Assembly: GCA_009779845.1 (NCBI GenBank)
Contig: WRBE01000011.1
Location: 1 to 56,361, forward strand
Length of the DNA stretch: 56,361 bases
Origin: Oscillospiraceae bacterium
Lineage (GTDB): Bacteria > Bacillota > Clostridia > Oscillospirales > Oscillospiraceae
Direction: 5' to 3'
The position numbers and the translations under genes were made by a program. Positions 18,074-25,540 of the stretch are shown piece after piece. Every line of letters starts with the position of its first letter. Positions within the stretch are counted from its first letter, which is position 1. The notes under the pieces were generated by a model. It was not told the origin of the DNA. It saw only the letters and a program-made list of their open reading frames with translations, and did no database searches.

Positions 18074-18118
18074 GGTGGTGGGGGTGTTTGCTTTTTGCGT
18101 GGGGGGTTATTGATTGTT

Positions 18119-18325
18119 TGGTCTTTGGCTCTTTCCTACTCGGCGTTCCGCCGAGGGTTTTCTTGGCGGGCACCGCCAACTGGTTATGTCCTGCCGGACG
18201 GGCCTTCTTTTTGTCGTTGAACAAAAAGAAGCAAAAAATCAACACAGGGGCTGCGCCCCTATGTACCCGCCAAGGTCAAGGGCAGAGTGACGACGGTTTC
18301 GCCCCTTATACCCTGCACTGGTGCC
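18119..18325 (-). repeat. Dispersed composite repeat, copy B (inverted, shorter)
   Basis: On the minus strand this repeats the order of landmarks of copy A: CTGCCCTTGACC, GGGCGCAGCCCC, the T-rich TTCTTTTTGTT tract, CAACGAC, the CCGTCCGGCAGGA palindrome and CCAGTTGGCGG. It lacks the roughly 75-base segment between CAACGAC and the palindrome that copies A and C carry. It faces copy C across a spacer of about 120 bases that contains a related fragment (CACCGCCCTTGTAGGTTCCGAGG). The whole 18005-18753 interval has no credible gene. Confidence 0.85.
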
Positions 18326-18442
18326 AAAACTCTCACGCCAGATGTAATAGTACTCTCAACTCCAATGGTCAAGGGCGGTATCACCGCCCTTGTAGGTTCC
18401 GAGGCAACCGGACTTCTGGTAGGGGACTCTTGTCGCCAGCAC

Positions 18443-18742
18443 AGAGTATAACATGAAAACGGTCTCTACATTTGCCCTTGACCCTTGCGGGTACATAGGG
18501 GCGCAGCCCCTGTGTTGACTTTTTGTTTCTTTTTGTTCAACGACATACTACGAAACTTCCGTTTGCGGGTGCCCTTCCCGCAAATGGTTAGTTGAGTTAA
18601 CACCCGTAGGGTGAAAAGAAAGCCCGTCCGGCAGGACAAAACCAGTTGGCGGTGCCCGCCAAGAAACCCTCGGCGGACACGCCGAACAGGAAGACCAAAG
18701 GCCGGGCGATTAATAATCGCCCCTACAAAGAGCAAATCACAC
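18443..18742 (+). repeat. Dispersed composite repeat, copy C
   Basis: This copy has the same orientation as copy A and very similar sequence from AGAGTATA to CGCCCCTACAAAG. It includes the extra segment containing CATACTACGAAAC and GGTTAGTTGAGTTAA. Palindromic cores (GGGGCGCAGCCCC, the Gly/Cys-rich CCGTCCGGCAGG and CGGCGGACACGCCG) are kept. With copy B it forms a large imperfect inverted repeat between glnN and the Nif3-like gene. Confidence 0.88.
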
Positions 18743-18753
18743 CAAAAACTACA

Positions 18754-19554
18754 TCACATATAAAATCTCGCCGTCTGCTCCAAACGCTCAGAAACCGTCA
18801 CGGCAAGCACCGGGAACTGCGCCGCAATCTTCTGGGCAAGAGGTGCCGACACCAGATTTTCCGTACAAAAATGGTCTGCCTCAATGAGATTTAAACCCTG
18901 CTCTTTGGCCGCTAAGAAGGCGCTATACTTGGCCTCCCCCAGCACATAGGTGTCGCATCCGGCTGCCAGTGCGTACTCTAATGCGTCACTACCGCTGCCA
19001 CCCATGACCGCCACTCGGCGTACAGGCCGCCCAGCATCGTGATAGCGGAGGCCGGTTGCACCCACTGCCTGTTTCACATGGGCCAAAAACTCCGGCATGG
19101 ACTGGGACGCAGCTATGTCTCCCGCTCGCCCTAGGCCGTAAGGTGCCCCATCCATCTCTCCCACATTCCAGAGGATTTTAGGGTCAATTAGCCCAATGGT
19201 CTCGGCCAATACATCGTTGACCCCGCCTACGGCGGCGTCTAGGTTTGTGTGCATACAGATGGCCCCGATATCATGACGGATAAGCTGAATTAGCTTTTGT
19301 CCCGTCCTGTCGGCATCCGTCACATGGGCACAAGGCTTAAAAATCAGCGGATGATGGGCCACAATGAGCCCTGCCCCCAGTTCGATGGCCTCTGCAATCA
19401 CATCGTCTGTGATATCTAACGCCACCAGCACCCGGTTCACCTCTGCCTCTTGGCGACCCACCAAATGGCCCACGTTGTCAAACTCCAGCTTCATCCCCAC
19501 AGGGGCGATGCTGTCCAGATAGGCGAACATGTCTTTTGTGCGTATACTACTCAT
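18754..19554 (-). CDS. Nif3-like dinuclear metal-centre protein (YqfO family)
   Basis: This 266-residue protein belongs to the widespread Nif3/YqfO family, which forms hexameric toroids with a two-metal site. Diagnostic segments are APVGMKLEFDNVGHLVGR near the N-terminus, VAHHPLIFKP with the first metal histidines, MHTNLDAAVGGVNDVLAE, and AVMGGSGSDALEYALAAG. The C-terminus has DHFCTENLVSAPLAQKIA. It is the short form without the inserted PII-like domain. The biochemical role is unsettled in the family; a GTP cyclohydrolase type 1 label seen in databases is not well supported. The ATG at 19554 overlaps the trmK stop (ATGA), and GGAGAGGAG lies about 10 bases upstream. Confidence 0.93.
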   Translation of the reverse strand: MSSIRTKDMFAYLDSIAPVGMKLEFDNVGHLVGRQEAEVNRVLVALDITDDVIAEAIELGAGLIVAHHPLIFKPCAHVTDADRTGQKLIQLIRHDIGAICMHTNLDAAVGGVNDVLAETIGLIDPKILWNVGEMDGAPYGLGRAGDIAASQSMPEFLAHVKQAVGATGLRYHDAGRPVRRVAVMGGSGSDALEYALAAGCDTYVLGEAKYSAFLAAKEQGLNLIEADHFCTENLVSAPLAQKIAAQFPVLAVTVSERLEQTARFYM

Positions 19555-20237
19555 GATTGTTTTGCTCCTCTCCATTTCTCTAAATCGTGTAAGGCCGCCA
19601 TTGCCTCGGCCAACTTCTCTTCATTCCCCGCCTGCTTTAAACCGGCTGTAACCCGGCGAAGCTTGGTAATCCGTTCTGCTAAATATGTTTCTAACAACGG
19701 GTCACCCCGCTCCACTAGTTTTCGGCTGACATAACACTTACCGCCTTGCGGTGATTCCATATGCCCAGCGGTAACCTCTAATATGGTGTAGAGCCGCCCG
19801 CTGTCCTCTGTCAAATGCTGGTCTTGCACCTGATAGCCGTTTCGGGCCAAAAAGTCCATCAGCTCCGGCATCTTGGACTGGGGTTGTAGAAACAGACGAT
19901 GACCGCCATCTGTAAGCCACGGCGCACCCAGCAAAATCCCCAGTATGGTCTCTCCGCCCATCCCGGCAATCACCACCGTGTCCACCTCGTCCGGCTCCAC
20001 CGCATCTAAGCCGTCCGCCAAGCGGAACGAAATCCCCGAAGTAACGCCTGCACGCACAGCACTCCGCCGCGCCGCCTCTAAGGGCTGTGCCGCCACATCC
20101 GTTGCAATCACAAGGAGGCATCCCCCCTGCTGCCGCAACCAGACTGCCAAATACCCATGGTCACACCCCACATCCACCACCCGACTACCGGGTGGTATGA
20201 GCTGGGCGATTGCATGTAAGCGTGATGGCAACGGCAT
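19551..20237 (-). CDS. trmK: tRNA (adenine(22)-N1)-methyltransferase
   Basis: TrmK methylates N1 of A22 in tRNA using S-adenosylmethionine. The sequence begins MPLPSRLHAIAQLIPPGSRV and has the SAM-binding motif I VVDVGCDHGYLAVWL at about residues 20-34. It then has ATDVAAQPLEAARR and VVIAGMGGETILGIL, with the catalytic region and a C-terminal coiled helix, as in Bacillus YqfN. Length (228) is normal. The ATG at 20237 follows GGAGGTGAGGTTG; a GTG nine bases further upstream overlaps that binding site and is rejected. It is paired with the Nif3-like gene, an arrangement conserved across Firmicutes. Confidence 0.94.
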   Translation of the reverse strand: MPLPSRLHAIAQLIPPGSRVVDVGCDHGYLAVWLRQQGGCLLVIATDVAAQPLEAARRSAVRAGVTSGISFRLADGLDAVEPDEVDTVVIAGMGGETILGILLGAPWLTDGGHRLFLQPQSKMPELMDFLARNGYQVQDQHLTEDSGRLYTILEVTAGHMESPQGGKCYVSRKLVERGDPLLETYLAERITKLRRVTAGLKQAGNEEKLAEAMAALHDLEKWRGAKQS

Positions 20238-20270
20238 CAACCTCACCTCCTAAGACTAACTGTAGAACAA

Positions 20271-20304
20271 AACCCTGCTACACCGATTGGTATGGCAGGG
20301 TTTT
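20271..20304 (-). terminator. Terminator downstream of tRNA-Arg
   Basis: An AACCCTGC...GCAGGGTT stem flanks the variable loop. Reading leftward it is followed by TTTTG. It lies just after the tRNA 3' end and before trmK, so the tRNA is probably a separate transcript. Confidence 0.7.
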
Positions 20305-20308
20305 CCCT

Positions 20309-20385
20309 TGGTACGCCCGACACGATTCGAACGTGCGACCTACAGAGTCGGAGTCTGTCACTCTATCCAACTGAGCTACGGGCGC
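20309..20385 (-). tRNA. tRNA-Arg (anticodon CCG)
   Basis: Read on the minus strand the gene starts GCGCCCGTAGCTCAG and folds as a cloverleaf. The 7-bp acceptor stem pairs GCGCCCG with CGGGCGT, with one G-U pair. The D-loop contains GTTGGATAGAG. The anticodon loop is CTCCGAC, giving anticodon CCG for the Arg codon CGG. The T-arm has GTTCGAATC, the discriminator is A and CCA is encoded. A near-perfect sigma-A promoter lies just upstream. Confidence 0.96.
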
Positions 20386-20402
20386 ATATTAATAACCTCC
20401 GC

Positions 20403-20431
20403 ATTATAGCAGAGAATCAGGCAAATGTAAA
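20403..20431 (-). promoter_or_regulatory. Sigma-A promoter of tRNA-Arg
   Basis: Reading leftward: TTTACA (20426-20431), a 17-base spacer and TATAAT (20403-20408), 18 bases before the tRNA 5' end. This is a strong match to a stable-RNA promoter. Confidence 0.88.
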
Positions 20432-20440
20432 GGGGCATTT

Positions 20441-20580
20441 TGCAATATTGCTCCCCCAATGAAATTTTGTTGCCAAATACTGGACGGCGATATGCTCTTT
20501 GTCCAGCAAGAAAAACAACGCAGTTTGGCGGCAACATAACCGTCAAGACGTTGCAAGACTTCATTGGGGGAGCAATTCCC
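20441..20580. repeat. Mini-element E1 with terminal inverted repeats
   Basis: The ends ATTGCTCCCCCAATGAA (about 20448-20464) and TTCATTGGGGGAGCAAT (about 20561-20577) are perfect 17-base inverted repeats. The interior is about 96 bases. The part reading GCAAG..CAACGCAGT..GGCGG..ACCG..AAGACG..TTGC (about 20507-20555) is also found in the element at 51026-51181. No ORF of note is present. It resembles a miniature non-autonomous mobile element or a structured RNA. Confidence 0.65.
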
Positions 20581-21234
20581 CTATTTTCTATACACTTTCA
20601 CCCGCTTTGGCCGATCCGGCGGCGGGTATGGCACAGCAAGGCCGGGCTTGGCCGCCGGCGTAGGCGGTGCCGCTGGCGGCACGGGTTCAGGGTCTGGTTT
20701 TGGCTCTTCCGCAGGCACCGGAACAGAAACCACAGGCTCAGGCTCCGAGGTTGGTTCCGGCACGGGCAGAGACACGGCGGGTTCCGGCACAGGGGCGAAC
20801 TCTGATACAGGTTCGGGCGTGGCGGGTACAGGCGCCGAGACCTCTGCTTCCGGCGTCTCTTCTTCCTGTGCTTCCGGCCCTGCTTCTGGCCCTGCTTCTG
20901 GTGTCTCAGCTTGGGTATGCGCTTCTTCCTCCGGCTCTCTGGCTACATCGTCATGTAACAGTTCTATTAACTCCGGATCCATCTCTAGCTGGCCTTCCAT
21001 TTCTGGCGGGGGTGAAAGCTCCACGCCCGCAAGGATGCCTGCCCCTTGGCCTGAAAATTTCTCTAAATTTTGCAATAGGTTTTCCAATTCCTCACACCGC
21101 ACCCGCAGGGCTTCTTTTTCCAAATCCGCCTGATCAATCCTGCCGTAGAGCGTTGCCATATAGTTTAACACGTCCCGGCGATGAAACCCGCCGAATACTT
21201 GTCCACGGAACCGTCCCGCTTCTTTCTTGTCCAT
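20581..21234 (-). CDS. DivIVA-like N-terminal protein with Pro/Glu-rich tail
   Basis: The 217-residue protein starts with GRFRGQVFGGFHRRDVLNYMATLYGRI, which resembles the membrane-binding N-terminus of DivIVA/GpsB-like proteins (GFxxxDVxxYM pattern). A short coiled coil follows (about residues 35-62, EKEALRVRCEELENLLQNLEK). From about residue 70 to the end it is low-complexity Pro/Glu/Val, apparently disordered, ending with the basic DRPKRVKVYRK. There are no membrane segments. It may mark curved membrane or septal sites, but this is inferred only from the N-terminal similarity. GAGGTG precedes the ATG. Confidence 0.65.
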   Translation of the reverse strand: MDKKEAGRFRGQVFGGFHRRDVLNYMATLYGRIDQADLEKEALRVRCEELENLLQNLEKFSGQGAGILAGVELSPPPEMEGQLEMDPELIELLHDDVAREPEEEAHTQAETPEAGPEAGPEAQEEETPEAEVSAPVPATPEPVSEFAPVPEPAVSLPVPEPTSEPEPVVSVPVPAEEPKPDPEPVPPAAPPTPAAKPGLAVPYPPPDRPKRVKVYRK

Positions 21235-21298
21235 GTACCCACACCTCTTTCGAGTGTTTTTTCAGTATTCTACCACGTTTTGTAACAGACTGCAATAT

Positions 21299-21805
21299 CT
21301 ATGGCCGAATCTCTACCACTTCCAGCCCAGATTTTTTGGCATAGTTCACCGTCTGCATGGTGCCACCGAACAGTCCGTCATAGACCGCCACGAGCACCGC
21401 ACTGTGGTCTACCATATAAAAATTGCGCCGTTTCATACAGTCGTCCGAGTACGCCCGCTGGAGCAAACTCTCATAATCGCATCGGCTCACCAGATGAAAA
21501 TACCGGTTCCTGTCTTGTTCCGGCCAACGGCCCGCTTGTCCCTCAAAAGGTACTGCGGCCTCTAGCGTAATATCCGGCCGCTCTTCTTTAAGCCGGAGCA
21601 CGGCCTCGGCGAAATAAAAATCACACCCTCTGGCCATGCCACAGATGTAATGGGTGAGGCCGGACTGATACAACGCCTCCACCACATCAAAGATTTTTTC
21701 TTTGAGGGCAATGGCACGGGGATTCTCTTCGTCGTGTTTCCACGGCAGCTTTTCCGGCCTGTGCCCGGTAAAACAACAACTCTGCTGACGCAACGGCTGC
21801 ATCAT
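21299..21805 (-). CDS. SLOG family protein (DUF1273/YpsA-like)
   Basis: The 168-residue protein opens with CCFTGHRPEKLPW, the nucleotide-binding start of the YpsA/DUF1273 branch of the SLOG superfamily. It continues with THYICGMARGCDFYFAEAVLRLK and the FLVAVYDG-like strand (VLVAVYDGLFGGTMQTVNYAKKSG). SLOG domains bind nucleotides or their derivatives; YpsA of Bacillus is linked to cell division and stress, but its ligand is unknown. AGGGGGTGG precedes the ATG. It is a lone gene between the DivIVA-like gene and the CD1247-like gene. Confidence 0.88.
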   Translation of the reverse strand: MMQPLRQQSCCFTGHRPEKLPWKHDEENPRAIALKEKIFDVVEALYQSGLTHYICGMARGCDFYFAEAVLRLKEERPDITLEAAVPFEGQAGRWPEQDRNRYFHLVSRCDYESLLQRAYSDDCMKRRNFYMVDHSAVLVAVYDGLFGGTMQTVNYAKKSGLEVVEIRP

Positions 21806-21865
21806 AGTCCACCCCCTCTTTCCTTGTTAGTGTACCTCTTTTTGCCCGAATAGTCAACAAACAAA

Positions 21866-21896
21866 AAGCCCGGAAGTGTTCAACACTTCCGGGCTT
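21866..21896 (-). terminator. Intrinsic terminator after the CD1247-like gene
   Basis: A 13-15 base perfect stem (AAGCCCGGAAGTG with its complement, loop about 5) is followed leftward by TTTTTGTTTG. It ends the efp-linked leftward transcript. Confidence 0.88.
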
Positions 21897-21903
21897 CAAC
21901 CAT

Positions 21904-22320
21904 TTACTCTTCATCCTCGTCAAACTCAAGCTCTAACGCCTCTCCGCAATTCGGGCAATCAATGGTACCCAGCTTGAGGACTTCTTCGTCAATGGTAATC
22001 TCCTTTTGACAGCCGGGGCAACAGACGGTATAAAACGTGGGGGTGCGGCCCTTGTCGTGGTGGGCATGGTCATGGCGGTGACTGCCACAGCCACAGCCGC
22101 AGTCGTTGTCCGTTTCAACCAGACGTTCCAGCTCTTCGGCTAGAATCATGATATCATCGTCTAACTGCTCTACTGTCTTTTCGATCTCCTCCATCTCTGT
22201 CGAGATATCGCCCAAAATATCAATGATGGCGTGGAGAATCTTCTCCTCCTTGGTGCTGGAGCCGAGGCTGAGACCTTCTACAAGGCCCTTGAGATAGGTC
22301 ACACGTTTTCCAATGGACAT
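21904..22320 (-). CDS. CD1247-type zinc-ribbon protein
   Basis: The 138-residue protein has an N-terminal helical domain (residues about 1-65, RVTYLKGLVEGLSL..EEKILHAIIDILGDIS) typical of the CD1247 N-terminal domain family of Clostridia. A His/Cys-rich linker follows (DCGCGCGSHRHDHAHHDKG). The C-terminal zinc ribbon has two CxxC pairs (CCPGCQ and CPNCG, about residues 100-128), ending in an acidic tail. The His-rich linker could bind extra metal. It follows efp by 14 bases, an arrangement seen in related genomes. Function is unknown. Confidence 0.8.
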   Translation of the reverse strand: MSIGKRVTYLKGLVEGLSLGSSTKEEKILHAIIDILGDISTEMEEIEKTVEQLDDDIMILAEELERLVETDNDCGCGCGSHRHDHAHHDKGRTPTFYTVCCPGCQKEITIDEEVLKLGTIDCPNCGEALELEFDEDEE

Positions 22321-22334
22321 GCCAATACCTCCTT

Positions 22335-22898
22335 TTATCCTTTTGCGCGCTCTACGTAATCGCCGGTGCGGGTATCTACTTTGATTTTCTCGCCGGGATT
22401 GATGAACAGGGGTACTTTGACCTCTGCGCCGGATTCTAACTTGGCGGGCTTTGTTACGTTGGTGGCCGTGTCACCTTTGAGACCAGGGTCAGACTCGGTG
22501 ACTTCTAACTCTACAAAATTCGGCGGATCCACGGCGAACACTTTCCCCTTGTAGCTAGACACAGTACAAGGCATGTTCTCTAACACAAACCGGAAACTGG
22601 GGCCTAGAATGCTGCCGTCAATGGGTTCTAGTTCGTAAGTCTCGTTGTTCATGAAGTAGTACAAACCGCCGTCCTCATAGCTGTACTCCATCTCCCGTCG
22701 CTCAACGAAGGCGGTTTCAAACTTTTCGTTGGGGTTAAAGCTGGTTTCCACAACTGTGCCTGTAATAACGTTTCTGATCTTGGTGCGGACAAAGGCCGCC
22801 CCTTTTCCGGGCTTAACGTGTTGGAACTCAACGACTTGCATGACCTTTCCGTCATGCTCAAAGGTGACGCCGTTTCTAAAATCACCGGCTGAAATCAT
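22335..22898 (-). CDS. efp: Elongation factor P
   Basis: EF-P binds ribosomes stalled at polyproline and stimulates peptide-bond formation. The 187-residue protein starts [19 protein letters not shown] and has the three-domain length. The loop that enters the peptidyl-transferase centre is [10 protein letters not shown] with Lys32 at the tip, the residue modified in many species. The final OB domain contains [12 protein letters not shown]. The ATG at 22898 is chosen because GGAGG is 8 bases upstream; an ATG 15 bases earlier lies on that site. The genome has several proline-rich surface proteins that would need EF-P. Confidence 0.97.
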   Translation of the reverse strand: MISAGDFRNGVTFEHDGKVMQVVEFQHVKPGKGAAFVRTKIRNVITGTVVETSFNPNEKFETAFVERREMEYSYEDGGLYYFMNNETYELEPIDGSILGPSFRFVLENMPCTVSSYKGKVFAVDPPNFVELEVTESDPGLKGDTATNVTKPAKLESGAEVKVPLFINPGEKIKVDTRTGDYVERAKG

Positions 22899-22932
22899 AG
22901 GTGTGTCCTCCAATATGGTTTTCTCTTGTTTG

Positions 22933-22961
22933 ATTTTACCTTATCTCGTCGGCATTTGCAA
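22933..22961 (-). promoter_or_regulatory. Sigma-A promoter of efp
   Basis: Reading leftward: TTGCAA (22956-22961), a 17-base spacer and TAAAAT (22933-22938), about 35 bases before the efp start. It would separate efp from the upstream aminopeptidase. Confidence 0.72.
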
Positions 22962-22978
22962 CTATTTTCCAAATTTTT

Positions 22979-24043
22979 TCATCCAATGATGGTCAGTTCT
23001 TTCGGTGTGGCGGTCAAATTCTCACATCCGGTTCCCGTGAGACATACCACATCCTCAATCCGCACCCCGAATTGGCCGGGGAGATAAATGCCGGGTTCAA
23101 TGGAGATAATGGCACCCTTCGGTATTGGTCTGCCCTCGATTGGCGAAGCTTTCAGGGACTCATGAACCTCTAACCCCAGGCTATGCCCCAGACCATGTCC
23201 GAAGTAGTCCCCATACCCGGCGGCCTCAATCACATCTCTGGCGGCTTTGTCAATATCACGGCCAATCATCCCGGCTTTTGCGGCACTAATCCCCGCCAGT
23301 TGCGCCCGGAGGACGGTTTCATACACGATTCTCATCTCTTCTGTTGGTTCACCGATGGATATGGTGCGGGTCATATCCGAGCAATACCCCTGATACACGG
23401 CACCGAAGTCTATCGTGACAAACCCCTCTAACTTATACGGTCCCGGCTTGCCGTGGGGCATACTGGAACGGGGGCCGCCCACCACGATGGGGTCAAAGGA
23501 CGGTTTTTCACCGCCGTGTTTCATCAGGTGGTAAACCAGTTCTGCGGCTACTTCTTGCTCTGTCATGTTCGGCGAGATGTTTGACAACACGTCCGCAAAG
23601 GCCTTATCCGTAATCACCTGTGCTTGCCGCATGATGGCGTATTCTTCCGCACTTTTCACCTCCCGCAAATCGGCAACCAACGCCTCGGCGGGTACCAGCT
23701 CGGCAGAAAGTTTTTCGCTATAATCGGCATAGGTGCTCTGGCTCATGACGTGCTGTTCAAAACCCAGACGGCGTACCCCTTGCTTGGTCAAAAACTTCTC
23801 TACCATCCCGGGATAGCTCTCGCCTACACCGATTTGGGCCACGGTTGCGCCCTGAACCTTCGCCTCGGCACTCTCAATATAGCGGCTGTCGGTGATGAAC
23901 AAACTCTCCCCTCGGGTTACCACCAAGACCCCTGCTGAGGCGTAAAATCCCGTGGCCCAGCGGCGGTTGACGGGGCCTGTGAGCAAGATACCGTCTAGGT
24001 TGTATTGCTGTAGTTGATCTTTGATTGCGCCTAAGTTGTTCAT
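22979..24043 (-). CDS. Xaa-Pro aminopeptidase (M24 family)
   Basis: This 354-residue metallopeptidase removes N-terminal residues that precede proline. Residues 1-125 are the creatinase-like N-domain. The C-terminal pita-bread fold has the metal ligands in VTIDFGAVYQGYCSDMTRT (two Asp), FGHGLGHSLGLEVHE (His) and SIEPGIYLPGQFGVRIEDVV (two Glu). Length is that of the short Firmicutes PapA/YqhT type, next to efp as in Bacillus (yqhT-efp). The start overlaps the yqeG stop (ATGA), so the two are coupled. Confidence 0.95.
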   Translation of the reverse strand: MNNLGAIKDQLQQYNLDGILLTGPVNRRWATGFYASAGVLVVTRGESLFITDSRYIESAEAKVQGATVAQIGVGESYPGMVEKFLTKQGVRRLGFEQHVMSQSTYADYSEKLSAELVPAEALVADLREVKSAEEYAIMRQAQVITDKAFADVLSNISPNMTEQEVAAELVYHLMKHGGEKPSFDPIVVGGPRSSMPHGKPGPYKLEGFVTIDFGAVYQGYCSDMTRTISIGEPTEEMRIVYETVLRAQLAGISAAKAGMIGRDIDKAARDVIEAAGYGDYFGHGLGHSLGLEVHESLKASPIEGRPIPKGAIISIEPGIYLPGQFGVRIEDVVCLTGTGCENLTATPKELTIIG

Positions 24044-24537
24044 GTGAGTTTCTCCTTTGCCAGTAGTCGGAATGGTTGTTCTAAGATATATCGCAGACCG
24101 AACCAGCCCTTCATCTCCAGCGGTTTAATCACAATAGATACCGCCCCTGCCCGGTTAGCGGCTAGGCCATCGGTGAAAATCTGATCCCCCATGAGGGCGG
24201 TTTGCTCCGGCTGTCTGCCCAACTCTTTCATCGCCGCATGGAGGGCCTTCGGGCTGGGTTTCTTGGCTCTTGCCACATGGGATATGCCGCAGGCCTCGGC
24301 GTATCGGCGGATTCGCTCACGGCTTCTGTTATTCGATATGATGTACAATGTCACCCCCGCCCCTTGCAGGGCCTCCATCCACGCCAAGAGCCGTGAAGGG
24401 GGCAAGTCCTCTGAATAGGGCGACAGGGTATTGTCTAAATCCAGCATCAACAGTGTCACCCCTTTGTCTGTCAACAGTTGGGGCGTCACGCTGAACACGT
24501 CCGGGGCGGTGATATCCGGAATCAGTGAAACGCTCAT
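24040..24537 (-). CDS. yqeG: YqeG family HAD-type phosphatase
   Basis: The 165-residue protein is a HAD IIIA phosphatase of the YqeG family. The catalytic motif is MLDLDNTLSPY (Asp33 nucleophile, Asp35). Motif II is the IISNNR segment (about residue 70), Lys lies in the RAKKPSPKAL segment, and motif III is ALMGDQIFTDGLAANRAGA. Related enzymes act on phosphatidylglycerophosphate, but the substrate here is not known. It is coupled to the downstream aminopeptidase by a 4-base overlap. Confidence 0.92.
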   Translation of the reverse strand: MSVSLIPDITAPDVFSVTPQLLTDKGVTLLMLDLDNTLSPYSEDLPPSRLLAWMEALQGAGVTLYIISNNRSRERIRRYAEACGISHVARAKKPSPKALHAAMKELGRQPEQTALMGDQIFTDGLAANRAGAVSIVIKPLEMKGWFGLRYILEQPFRLLAKEKLT

Positions 24538-24631
24538 AATAGGCTCCTGAATTTCATAGTCTTAATCGTGCGATATCCTAGTATATCAAAGCTTCATGCT
24601 ATTGTCTACCAATTCCAAGGAGGAATGGCCT

Positions 24632-25396
24632 TTGGACACCCATGTTATCTTATCTGCCGCCCCGGAAGACCTTGCTCGCGTATCCGTCCACAACTTGCCT
24701 GTGGCCCATATGGCGTATCAAATTGGGCAAGGGTTTCACCTGTTCCGTGCCAATATCCCTCTCGGCCTCCGGGGCGGGCTGATGATGTTAGGCGACGGCG
24801 GTACCGATGTTGACCCCACCTCCGGCTCCCCTGAAACCTTGGCCTCTGAGATCATGCGTGAATGCATCCAACGTGGATTTCATGGTGTGGTGCTGGCGTT
24901 TACCCACACCTCTCCCGCCCTCCACACAACAGCGGCCATGCTCTCCGGGCGGCTAAGGCGGCAGGGGGGTACGCTCTACCTGCCGGAAGTGTATGCCGCT
25001 GACAGCGACTGGGCACGGATACTGATTCCTACCGCCATCTCCGGCGGAAGCCTCACGGCACGGCTTCAAGAGGTGTCGGGCCATTACGGGGCGGAGCGGA
25101 TTTGTCTCGATATTGAGCGCATCCGAACCGATTTCTGCCTGCCCTCCAGCGAGGGCCAAGGTAAAAAACTCGCCGGACGAGAGTTTTATGCCCTGATGCA
25201 AGAGAAACAGCCGGAACCCTATTTCTCTCAAGACCTCTGCGCCTATTATTTTACTTACCAAGACGACCACGGCTCTCACTTCGTCCTCTACGATGATGTG
25301 GGCAGTATCCGCAAAAAGCTGTTTCTGGCAAACAAGCTGGGCATTGACCATGCCATGCTCTTTTATCCAGAGGTGGAGGATTTGTTGCCCTTTTGA
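24632..25396 (+). CDS. Hypothetical cytoplasmic protein, possible TIM-barrel fold
   Basis: The 254-residue protein has no signal peptide and no clear family. Segments such as HGVVLAFTHTSPALH, GGTLYLPEVYA, RILIPTAISGGSL and ERICLDIERIR alternate strand and helix like a TIM barrel. The acidic DIE end of a strand is reminiscent of the DxxDxDxE motif of GH18-like proteins, but only weakly. The start is taken as TTG at 24632 because AAGGAGG lies 8 bases upstream (24617-24623); an ATG at 24596 has no binding site. It is divergent from yqeG. Confidence 0.7.
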   Translation: MDTHVILSAAPEDLARVSVHNLPVAHMAYQIGQGFHLFRANIPLGLRGGLMMLGDGGTDVDPTSGSPETLASEIMRECIQRGFHGVVLAFTHTSPALHTTAAMLSGRLRRQGGTLYLPEVYAADSDWARILIPTAISGGSLTARLQEVSGHYGAERICLDIERIRTDFCLPSSEGQGKKLAGREFYALMQEKQPEPYFSQDLCAYYFTYQDDHGSHFVLYDDVGSIRKKLFLANKLGIDHAMLFYPEVEDLLPF

Positions 25397-25423
25397 CGTG
25401 TTTTGTGTGTGGTCGGCTGCAAG

Positions 25424-25460
25424 TCAAATAACCTCGCATTATGGGTGCGGGGTTATTTGA
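25424..25460 (+). repeat. AT-rich inverted repeat downstream of the hypothetical gene
   Basis: TCAAATAACC and GGTTATTTGA form a 10-base inverted repeat around a 17-base loop, about 28 bases after the upstream stop codon. No T-run follows, so it may be a weak terminator or an operator for the carbamoyltransferase gene downstream. Confidence 0.5.
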
Positions 25461-25489
25461 TGCCACCCTTTACTCTGCAAAGTAATTCG

Positions 25490-25498
25490 TGGTATAAT
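25490..25498 (+). promoter_or_regulatory. Extended -10 promoter of the YgeW-like gene
   Basis: TGGTATAAT is a perfect extended -10 element about 42 bases upstream of the start codon. The -35 region (TTTACT near 25469) is weak, as is common when the extended motif is present. Confidence 0.6.
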
Positions 25499-25540
25499 AA
25501 TTGTTATACGGCCACTATAAACCAAAAGGAGAAATCAATC

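Noticed and set aside
20309-20580. E1 as an integrative element using the tRNA-Arg as attachment site
   Set aside because: E1 lies on the 5' side of the tRNA, no duplicated tRNA end was seen and there is no integrase.
20564-21344. Two long + strand frames (189 and 225 codons) opposite the DivIVA-like gene
   Set aside because: They arise from the Pro/Glu codon repeats of the real gene and translate to Gly/Ser- or Pro/Leu-rich low complexity without start signals.
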